64,000 nt of DNA from Acanthaster planci (taxonomy: Eukaryota > Echinodermata > Asteroidea > Valvatida > Acanthasteridae), in contig NW_019091632.1 of assembly GCF_001949145.1 (NCBI RefSeq), forward strand, positions 559,398 through 623,397, given 5' to 3'. The notes under the pieces are model-generated. The model did not search any database. It was not told the origin of the DNA and worked only from the letters and a program-made list of their open reading frames with translations. Each line of letters opens with the position of its first letter. Position 1 is the first letter of the stretch. Positions 27,501 to 39,500 of this stretch are shown here, one piece after another. The position numbers were made by a program, and so were the translations under genes.

Positions 27501-30500
27501 AAAGCTCGCACTTCCTTGCAAACCCCAACAAACCCAGGGTGGCCCTGTTGACCCTATAGATATACCAAGGTGGGGAACCGCTGTATTAGATCGCTTGCAC
27601 TGCCTCATGGAATCCCCAACAATCCCAGGGTCACCCCGTTGACCCTATGTATCACTTGGTGGTAATAGCATAGAGTCAACGATCTATAAAATGCACACAC
27701 ATGAGAAGAGAAAATATACCACCAAAACAACAAAATATACACATTAACTCAGAAATACAGAATGTACGTTCATTACAATACATTACGATTTAATCAGAAT
27801 GTCACAAAGGTGTGTAGCGAAACAGACAACTCGATAAACTCGAAGATGTCAAAAAGACATGTCCGTTTGTTCTCCTTAACTTCCAGTTTTGTTTGCTCAG
27901 GTCTAATCTGGCTACTTCTGGTAAGGTGTTTCGTATTTGTTTAGCACCTTGTGCAGAAGGAGGGCCATCTTGAGCAAATAATAAGTGATTAACTGGTAAT
28001 TCTGGTAATGCCCTTGGAGCCAGCGATGTAGCCATTGTGTGAAAATGCAGAGGGTATGGTCGGTGCTCCTGGCCGTGAACACCACAACTCGCTCTTCTGA
28101 GCTAGGCGATCTGACACCTGCTGGAATATATCGTCTGCATCTGTCTGTATTTGGCTGAGCTGACTCTCGGTGTTTCACTTTTGGGGGATATTTTATTAGC
28201 TTGTCTCTTCCATCCCCTCAGTGCTGGCACTAAATCACCGCTAACATAATTTTGGTTAAACTTCTTCAGGGTACAACACAGCTTACTGCACAGCACACGA
28301 GATGCCATTTTCGAAGATGAAACCATTATTGTTACGGCAAAGAAAAAATGGCCTCTACATTATTCCTACATATGACAATCATGTGCACTGTGCTGAACTG
28401 GTGTCAACTCTTGCCCTAGATTAGCCTTTGATCAAGGCGCCCGTGGCGAAATGGATAGTCAAGACCACACGGCGAACAGCATGCAAGCCCAAAATTAACC
28501 ATGCATGCGCATGCAGAAGCCAAGCTGTGTGAGTCACGGACTGTGCGCGCCACATCTGAATTCTTCCATATGCTAATATTGTTAATTATTCACATCTCTC
28601 TGAACCAATCGTGTTTTGGGGGCTAAGTAGTCAGAGAATGTCTAGGCTACTTGTGTTCATGAAGTCGCTGCACAACGATGCGGCCAGGTATTTGAAACTT
28701 TTGCCATATCCAGTTAGAGAATTGACAAATACATCTTGACCCTCCACAAAAGCCTTCATGGCCCGTATTTACTGTGGTTTCAATTTGTCAATCGGAATCC
28801 CAAGCTTCAGTGCTGTATATTTGAGGCAATTCTGGAAGAGATTGTCGTCTACAGCTTACATTACTGCCGGAAAGGATGCCATGTTGAATACGTACGCCAT
28901 TGTAATGATGAATAATTTATTACATGCAAGGCAGGAATGATCGTTTTGATTGGTGGAGACTTATGCATACGCATATATCGTATCTGCTACCAAAACGGTA
29001 GCAAATGTAAAGAAAAACATAAGCTACGTGGGGCAGAACTCCAAAGGCGTGCAGGGCGTGCGTGCAGTTCATCATGTAGTCTTTTTTCTTTGGTTTGGTG
29101 CTTAGACTAGTCTCCTCCAGCTCCTCACTCTTGACTGACTATCCATTTTGCCACGGGCGCCTTGATCACAGGCTAGCCTAGGCTAGCCCTAGATCCTCAA
29201 TGAGATATCCGAGAAAAAGTTCAGAGTAATAAGTAATTAAGTATATTTCTGTCTTGTCAGAAGGGGCTACAGATTACGGAGTACATGAAAATAAGATAGT
29301 TTAAGTGCGTCATGTGGAGAAAGGATTACCTGGTAATCGCATGATTTCAGTGGCAAAAGTGCAACAAGCTGGTACAGATGGCATTGTTTCTTTTGAGAAA
29401 TTTGGACTTCCCAATTGGGAAGATAAAGTACATGTAGTTGGCATGTACATGGACGGAGCTTCAGTAATTCTAGGTCAGAGTGGACGAGTTGTGGCCAAGC
29501 TAAGGGGAAAAAATCTACATCTAATAGACATACACTGCACGGCTCACAGACTAGCGCTTGCTCTCCACAAAGTCCAACGAGAAGTGAGCATGCTTGGGCA
29601 AATGTACAATGTGTTAGACATGATCCATACAGTGTACCATAACAGTCCAAAGAACAAGCGTAAGCTTGAAAAACTGTGATGAGCTCAACACAAAGGCTTT
29701 ATAGTCCAGCACCAGTGATGGGAACTCGATGGGTGCCACATTTGAGAGAGCCCTGAAAGTGTTCCTCAAGCACAATGGTAAGGATTACAGTAAAGACTTT
29801 GGTGAATACTCTTGCCATTGCACTTCACATGGAGAACCTGACAGCTGCTACCTCTGGCAAAGCAAACTGCATATCAAAGGAGATGAAGCAAACCAAGTTT
29901 GTCGTGTTTTGCCACTTTCAAACAGATGTTTTTGAGACAGTGGCCACACTGAGTATTGAATTTCAGAAAGGCAACTTCATTCTTCCCTCTGCTGATGCTG
30001 CTCTGGACGAATGTTTGGGCAGCTTGGAACTGACAGAGAGTGAACCTCTTCCTGGTGGCATGTTGAACGAAATCACAAAGTGTCTCAAGAGATAGAGCAA
30101 CGCAGTGAGCTCCTTGACCCGAACCAAATATGTTTTCAAGACATTCGGCTGGCAGGTCATCCCCTGACTGTGCTCAATCAACTCAAGAAGGACTTTGTTG
30201 AAGTTATTCAGCTCACCATTGAGGAAATACAGAAGCAATTTCACAACCTTATTCGAAAAAATGAGAGTCAAGATGCACGGGCTATAATGAATGCTCTTGG
30301 TGTTTTTCGCCATGACAAGTGGGGTGCATATTGCCTCAAAAGGCAGATGATTCTTTATTAGTTTATTTCAGCCTATAGATCTCATGCCTCATGATCTCAC
30401 GACAGATGCCTCAAAAGTCTGCATTTTCAGACTTACGCGGTGCCTGACTAATGAGGCGTTGGATCTATAGGCTGAAATAAACTAATAAAGAATCATCAGA

Positions 30501-33500
30501 CTTTTGAGGCATCGAACTTATGAACTTTTTTAACACATTTTTTCGGACTTATGAGGTGTCAGACCTATGAGGTGTCGTACTTACGAGCTGACCAGAAAAG
30601 GAAAAATTCATATTCTCAACACTCAGTGGAGCAGTCTAAGGAGCTGAAACACATGTGACGTGATATTTTTTTAATTTTCCAATCAGCAACCTATAAAAAC
30701 TAAAAATACAGCTGTCACAATGTCTCAAGGTTAAACCAGGGTGATTCAAGCCATGGCCCATTTCTACAATTACTTACAGCTCACTGCATGAAACTAATTT
30801 ACCCATAAAACTGCCTTACAACATATGAACACAATGAAATTGCCACCAAAAAAGCAGGCAGTAAATGTTACTGCTCAAAATGTAATAAACCTAGGAGAGT
30901 GGAAAAGTCACTCAAATTCAGTGCGTATGGTCTGAACTTGTTGCTGTTTCCATGCAGAGCAAGATGTGTTTTCAGATCTGAGCAGACACACAGAGGAACT
31001 TTCTGTGAAGTGGGTTTGTAAAACCATTTGAATGACTTTGGAAGAGAAGATAATCTGACTCACCTTAACCCCTTGACAACGGGAATTTTCTTCTGAAAGC
31101 CGACTCCGAGAATTCCAGCCTCGCTTGGCCACGAAGGCCACCTGCCAAACCGCAAATTCTCGGTTTGTGGCCTTGTGTGCTCTGCACACTTTGATTTACA
31201 CAGTGAAAAGGCTCATTGCTCGGTGGCATGCGGCTCTACTCACGCTTCCACGTTTCCGTTTTTTTTAAAGTGGGAAATATTGTGCAGCTGGTGGTTATGG
31301 TGCAAGTTCAGCAATTTCATTTCTAGGCAACACACAAAGGCCAATCACCATATATACAAGAGCCAGGGTATGCCTTCTTTCACTGTGTTCGCTTGGGCGT
31401 GGGCCAAGAATAATAGCTGAAAACCGGGCTGAGGATCTCAATTTTTACGGCAGCTCTTACCATCTTCCAAAGGGGTTAAATGGACTGCTGGTTCACTGCA
31501 TGACAAGCTTGAAATACTTAATGACCATCACAATATATATTGATATTGAAGCAATACCACACAAACTCAGCGGTAACTCAACACCACCAAACAGAGGGCC
31601 TGCCCACAGGTTTCAAGAACCACACCATGGGGAATGTAACGGGACTATATGAGTTCTCAAACAAGTCAACTTTTGTTGAAGAGGAAAATGAATGTGTTGG
31701 CAGTCAGGACATGAGTTGCATCGTTGACATGGTTGTAATGAGCCTAATCTCCTCAATCTGCCTCATCTGCAACTCGTTTGCCCTGCTGGTCTTACATCAC
31801 ATTCATGACATGCACGATGTCACCAAGCTGCTGATGGTGGCTCTGACGATTTCTGACCTAGGAGTGGGCTTTTTTGGTCTACTCAGTGCAAGTCTCCAAC
31901 TGTCCATCGATGTAGATGTCATAGAAAATGTGGCCCAATTTTTCCAGCAAGTCAGTTTATGTATTCTTGCAATGATTACTGTGGTCCGGTACACTGCAGT
32001 TTCACAGCCTCTGAGACTTGAAACCCTTGTCACTACAAGACGAGCTTACATTGGCCTAGCATGTGCAACTTCACTGTGTCTGGTTGTTTGCACTTGTGAG
32101 CTGATAACTGACTTCTTGGAGGAGGATTTTAAGACACTGGAGACATTTTTTGATATCTGTTTCATTTTCATTGCTGGGTTTGTTGGTTTTGGTGTCATTA
32201 TCCTGTACGTGAAACTGCTTCTGATCGCAAGGCATCAGGCACGGCGCATAGCAGCAGCTGAGGTCAACGCTGAAGATGCCCAGGTCCAGCTGCACCGCTC
32301 AAATGTCAAATCTCTCAAAACATTCCTGATCATCACAGCTACTTTGTATATCACTTGGCTACCTTCACTTTTCCTCTTCAGTCTCCCTCAAAACAATTAT
32401 GTTTACACTTTCCTTCAAAGTTTGCGCTACAGCAATTCCTGGTTCAACACAGTCATCTACTCCTGGAGGAATGAGACTTTCAGAAAGGTTGCCAAGAAAC
32501 TCATTTGTCTAAAGGCAAAACAAAAAACAAGGGAATAAATAGCTTTGGATACAACTAGGTTATCTAACAGATTAGACTGGCAGGGTAGGAACTTCATTTC
32601 TAGGAATTTATCATTTGCAAATTGCACTTGTATTAGAAAATCAGCTTGTCTGAAGGGACATTTCAATGGGCATCGAGACAAAGACTAGAGCATCAAGGCA
32701 ATTACGTCCGATGCCTCCATGAAGTACCTGCCCTAGACTAGGACTACAATGTCACAAAATGACACTTTCAGTAAATGTGAAATTGATGCGGCTGTACACA
32801 GACAGCCTATCAGTTTCTTCAGGAATGGAGTTGATGGGGAAAGAGACTGGAATCAGAACTTTTACATCTAACTGTGCTGCTGAGTAAGCCACATGCCTAT
32901 GCCGTCAAGCTGGACACCACCATCAATGGCACCATGAGGACTATCACCAGCTGCCTTTACCTCAACCTCACGGATCTCCTTCTGGTGCTTGCAGATATCA
33001 TGCCCATCAATCTGCAACTCAATCACCCTACTGGCGTTACACTACTAAACGTTAAATTGCATGATGTCAGCAACCTGCTGATGGTTACTCTGACTACTAT
33101 CTACTTCACAACGGGCTTCTTTGGTTTTCTCACTGCAAGTTTCAAATTATACATGGATGCATACATGTACATCATAAAAAATGTTTACAAATTTAAAGAT
33201 TTAAACTTTCATTGATGTATTAACTGACGTGAAGGTGTGGTTATTAAGCACGATCACGCGTACACGTACATGTACATTATCATATAAGCCTAGGCCTACT
33301 TGTTTCAGGGTCACGGATACCAGTCAACTGCATTCCTGGATGAAGTGTTTTCATGAAGCTGCAATGGGACATTGGTGAGGAGGCGCATTACTCCAAGGTA
33401 AATTCACTGATTACTCCTTAGAAGGCACCCAGTTCCAACACTATCTAAAAATGTGCAGTAGTAGTAACGTGGAAGCCGATGTTGGTAGAAAAAGAGCGTT

Positions 33501-36500
33501 AATTTCACTGGATAGTGCAGAGTTACTTTTAACCAAACAATGGATTCAGCAGAGTTTTATTTGGAACCAATTTTTATCCCTTTGGAGACTCAGTAATAAG
33601 TACTTTATTCAAGGGAAAGATTTGGTAGTGAGTTGGTTAGAAACAACAGAACTTAATTACATTATGCTGGTAGACTCAGAACTTTATTTCAAAGGGATTC
33701 AGTCACACCACTCGTAAATGTAACTCACTAGATTACATGCATGAGAGAACAAGGATGCTTGAAATTTATAGTCTGCATGACCAAATTTCCACTGAATGTG
33801 TACAAGACTCAGAGTGTGCACTGCGGCAATGGCTGATATGGTAGGCTGACATAGTGCAATTATCTGACATTTCAAATCAAACTCTATCATTGGGATTGTT
33901 TATAAACCCCCAAGTGTATCAAGTAATGATTTTATAGATGATTTTGATCAATTGTTGAGTGCTTTAAGTTCAGAGAACAAAAACGTTATATTATGGGTGA
34001 TTGAAACATAAATCTACTGCAATATGTACTGATAATACGGTGTAAAATTTTATGAATATTCTTGCTTCTCATTATTTTATCCAACCATAAATCAACCAAC
34101 CAGGATTGCTATCAACACCACAACTTTAATTGATAATGCATTAACAAATGACTGTTCAAGTCACTCTGTTGAGATTCTGATAACCGATGTCAGTGACTTT
34201 TTACTGTATTTTTAATCATAAGTGACTTACAGTGTAAGTGAAAGTGCTTCGGCAAATACTAAATTTAAAAGGCGAGTTTTTGACAATTATAACAACGAAA
34301 ACTTTATCTATAATCTGAATGAAACTGACTGGGACTATGTATACTAAATGATATCCACTGTATCGTTTGATAAATCGAAATCTCCTTGAATGACTGAAAA
34401 TAGTTTACAGTTCTATTAGGAGGAAAGCCCACTTCTGAAAGAAGTTTTTAAAAACTGTACCTCATGTAACAAATCCACTTATACTTTGTATGAAAATAAT
34501 ACATGGTAGGACTGTGTCTTTTAACTTCTACCTTTCACTGAGATGATGCTTGCCTGTGGGCCAAGCTACAAGCTGCTTTCCAAAATTCATGCATGTACAC
34601 GTATAATGGCATAAGCTGCTTGTTGAGATTTTGATTACGTTTTGTTGTTGAAATGGTGAAAGGCATCTCGGCTTTATTTGACCAGGTTTCATGCATTACT
34701 GAAGCTGCACTTCAATTAATATGCATATTCTTAACCCAACATAGCAACTGATTTAAGAGTGCCAGGGTTACAAATTTATTGTTGCTTTGAAATACTTCAC
34801 GTAAATTTTCAATTTCTGTCACCCTTCAACAAGTATTTTGCTGACAAAGGGAGCAGACTTGCCAGTGAGCTGCCATTGTGTAATACTCCCTTTGATGCAT
34901 TTTTAGGTAAAATGTGTTCAAATCCATTCTTTTTTTACTCCAGTTATGCAAGAAGAGATTGACAATCTGAACAAAATTCCTTCTGGCAAGGCTCTTGGAT
35001 TTGATCAAATTGGGATTTTATTATCAAATAGGCTAAAAATTCACCGGTCAAACCACTGGCTGTGATCTTCAATAAATCTCTGACATGTGGAGTATTCCTT
35101 AATGGGTTGAAAAAGGCTAAAGTTTTTACCGGTACATGAAAAAGGCTCTAAAAGTGACATTGGTACTTATAGACCAATCTCTGTTTTATCAACCACTGTA
35201 ACAAACTGAAAACTCATTCAGAGCAGTTGATTTTAAATGCTTTCCAAAATTCATGCATGTACATGTATAATGGCATAAGTTGCTTGTTGAGATTTTGATT
35301 ACGTTTTGTTGTTGAAATAGTGAACGGCATTGTTTCTGTGGACAGCCACATTGACGACGCCCTTTTTTTCTCAGATGTGACCAGAGACACTCAGACATAC
35401 TTTTTAAATCAACTGCTGTGAAGACGTTTTCAGTTTGTTTCTCATATATTCAAGTCCTATTGTGACATTTGCTTTTGTGCATGTGCTCGTAGAGCAATAT
35501 TTATTGTCAAAATGGTATTTGACTGGTTTCCCGTCATCCATCTTATTCCGAAGCACTATGGCAACAATTTCAGAACTGTACACACTAAGTCTGATTGTCA
35601 TCTGTGTCCCCATCCCCACCCACATCACTTTGATTACAAAATGAGCAACAAAATTGCTGCCTGCTTTATTTGTGGCAATTAAATGTACCTGCAGTCATAT
35701 ATTGTCAGTGAGTTAATAGGTAAATAAGGTTCATGCAGTGAGCTGCAACAGTAGGAATACATCTCGGCTTTAATTGACCAGGTTTCATGCATTGCTAAAG
35801 CTGCACTCCAATTAATATGTTCCACTTCACTTGTGCACATTAACACGAGAATACTGCCAGCTTCATCTTTGAAGCTGTTGAATTATACAATGTAGTCTGA
35901 GTCCCATTCGCTGTTCCTCAGACCCAACAACAGAGCCTGTTACTCTGAGGTAATGCCTGGTACATGTATGCATGAACATACATATGCAAATTCTATATGA
36001 CGTGCGCGAGCAAATAACACTTGATGTTAGATACTTGAGGCTGTTGATGTTGGAGAAATGTCAGATAATTGCAATACTGATATGTCAGCTGACCGCATCA
36101 GCCAGTGAATTGGGTGAGTTAAAACCATTTGAATGACTTTGGAAGAGCAGTGTACATGGAAGCTGTGCAGTGTGGAGGACAACCTGATGATCTGACTGTT
36201 GTTAGATAGTTTGCCCCTTCACTGGATGACAAGTTTCAAGTGTTGAATAGACATCATGATATTCGTTGGTATCAAAGCAATACCTCAAAGCTCAGCAATA
36301 AATTTACATCATCAAATAAAAAGCGACTGCAAAAAGGTTATTATGGCCACATAATGGAAAAGGCAACTGAATTAAATGTGTTCTCAAACAATTCAACTTT
36401 TGTGGAAGAAGAGGAAAATGAATGCATTGGAAGCCAGGAGATCAGTTGCATTGTTAACGTGGTTGCCATGAGCCTAATCTCCTCATTCTGCCTCATCTGC

Positions 36501-39500
36501 AACTCGTTTGCCCTGCTGGTCTTACATCGCATTCATGACATGCACGATGTCACCAAGCTGCTGATGGTGGCTCTGACGATTGCTGACCTAGGAGTGGGCT
36601 TCTTTGGTCTTCTCACTGCAAGTCTCAAACAATACACTGATATACCTGCAGTTGTCTTGAGAACTGTGGCCCAATTTTTCCAGCTGGTCAGTTTATGTAT
36701 TCTTGCGATGACTACTGTGGTCCGGTACATTGCGGTTTCACAACCTCTGAGACTTGAAACCCTTGTCACTACGAGACGAACTTACATTGGACTGACATGT
36801 GCAACATTAGTGTGCCTGGCTTTCGTCACTTTGGGGTTAAGGCTGATTTTTTGCCAGAGAAGGGCCATGCCTTTCAGGATATTTTGAACATGTGTTCAAT
36901 TTTCTTTATTGTATTTGTTCTTGTGAGTGTCATTATCCTGTATGTCAAACTTCTTCTGATTGCAAGGCATCAGGCACGGCGCATAGCAGCAGCTGAGGTC
37001 AACGCCGAAGATGCCCAGGACCAGCTGAACCGCTCAAACATCAGATCTCTCAAAACGTTCCTGATCGTCACAGCCACAGTCTGTATCACTTGGATGCCAA
37101 CTCTCTTCTCCTTGAGTCAAACTTCAAACATTTACGTTTGCACTTTGGTGGAAAGTCTGCGCTACAGTAGTTCCTGGCTCAACACAGTCGTCTACTCCTG
37201 GAGGAATGAGACTTTCAGAAAGGTCGCCAAGAAACTCATTTGTCGAAAAGCCAGAGAGTGAAGTTACCAAAAAAAAAACAAACCCAAAACAAATGGAGAT
37301 TCTATGTCTGCTTTAACAGAACATACATGTAAAGGGCCTTTCCGCATTATTTTGTTTTCAGAAAAAAAGGCATTGTTCATGTTCAATAAATATATAATAA
37401 TTTTGCACCGTTGTAAACCATAAAACATGCGTAATCCAGAGCTGGGTCTGTCCGCCCTGACAGACACATTTGTGTGACATTCCATACAAATTTCCAACTG
37501 TAAAATTTTGCTATTATTTTTGGCTTACATATGTCTTCACTGTTTCTGATTGTTGTCACAGCAAGGTAAAGATAAATTGAGCGGTATTTAAGAAATTACA
37601 GAAGTTTATTCTTGAAGATATAACCTTTGTCACAAGGACAGATACTTTGATTCTTAAATGTGAAAATTAAATTCACAACACAATTGAAAGTTACCTGCAA
37701 TGTATTAAATACTCTTTTCAGTTTACTTTTAGAAACTGTCATCTCATGAAACAATTCCAGTGTAAAAAACACGGAAATTTTTTTCAAAAAAATATGTAAC
37801 GTTTGTCACTGGACAGACATCACGTTTGTCACACGGACAGATATTTTTCTGGTGTTTGAATTAGAGCATGAAAACAGAATTTTCACGAACCAAACCTGTT
37901 TGTTTTCAGTTTTCAAAATCATTTTGTTAAAAAGACTATTAAACTTAAGCTTAAATGAACACTATTTGTCAAATCGACAGACATAACATTTGTCACATAT
38001 CATAACCTGGGGACAGACAGTCTTTTCACTTTCATTTCAGCAAAATGAACCGCCTCTATAATGAATTGTTTATATACTCATAAGATAAGTCTTCTAAGAT
38101 TTTAACATTTAGAGGGAAAAAACGGTTGTGACAAATGTTACAAAATAGCAGACAGACATTTGCAGTTCCTAAAATCAAATCTTAATTTTGTCACCTGACA
38201 GAAAAAAACAACCACAAATATGATGTAAACTATTATTGTAAAAACGTTTCTCAGTAAGAGATATGTTTTTGTTCTGGTTATCTGCTCAAGGAATGGCAAA
38301 ATCAGCCTGTTTCATGTTTGCCACTCTGTGGACAGACACTGTGACATTTGTTATTCCTTAAATAGCTCTCCTTAAATTCTGATTTAAGATAACTCAAAGA
38401 AATAAAAAGCCATAGATTTTGACACATTCCTCAAATGTTATACCTGTAGTACCCCTGTTTCAACAGATGAATTGCTTAAATTCTCCAAGAGAGTGGTATT
38501 TTAGATAACCAGAAAAACATGAGTTGACACAGTTACATGTATGTGCATGTCCCACCAGAACCCCTAATATAAGCTGGGCATTTATACCAAAATCCTCATT
38601 ATTTTAACTAAGAACAACCTAATGCTATTAAACTGTGTAAACTATGCCTTCACAATTATACACATACATGTACATGTATCAGTAAAATTGTTGAAGTTCA
38701 TTTCTTGACTCTCAACACTGTTAAAGAAAGAGATGATTTTGGTTATGTGCAAACGTGTTGGTTAGTGTGGACAGACCCACATACATATCAGGAAAGAAGA
38801 AACAAATAACCTCAATGAATAAGAGGAAGCAATTTTGAAAGCTAAAAGGAGACTCTGGTCCCTTTTTGGGGTGGCCCAAAAATCAGACATGCTATGGGCC
38901 AAAATCAAGTCTGTATAGGTCAGCAACGCCTGCTCATTAGACCACTGGTCCGTTGGTCTTCTTAGTTGACAGCGAATTAGCCTACTACCATCCTGGACAA
39001 AATTGTTGGGACATTTAGCAATAGCCATACGTTCTCCAGCCCCTCCCCCCACTCCCCTGGGTCAATGTTGTCATGACCAGCGGAGCACAGACTATGTAAC
39101 TACAGCAGAGCGTGATATTGGGTAGCCAAGTCCTATGGGGAAAAGAATCTAAAGGTATTTTTAGCGGTGCAATTTCAAGGTACAGTGCGTACATTACAGA
39201 GTATATGTTTATAAGAGTGCATCATATACAATGCACCACAGCATTTTATGGGTTATCTGTACAAAACAGACTTCTTTCTGAAACATGGAGTGTCCATTTG
39301 GGTCTAGACAAACCATAAAATCGCGTGGGATTCCTGTTTTTTAGTTATTCTGTCATTCTGCCAAGAAATGCAATGGTGATCCATGAAACTGTAAAAACAA
39401 AAAAGAAGGGCAGAAACTCAAGTTCTTTAATGATGTGTTATGGCTTGCTGTTGGCAGTGTAATATTGTAAAGAAAACTATTTGGTCAAGGACTTAACACT

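Noticed and set aside
35435-35644. 70-codon hydrophobic ORF as a membrane protein
   Set aside because: No family motif, lies in the DNA inserted into an orphan repeat, and has no homologous copy in the window.
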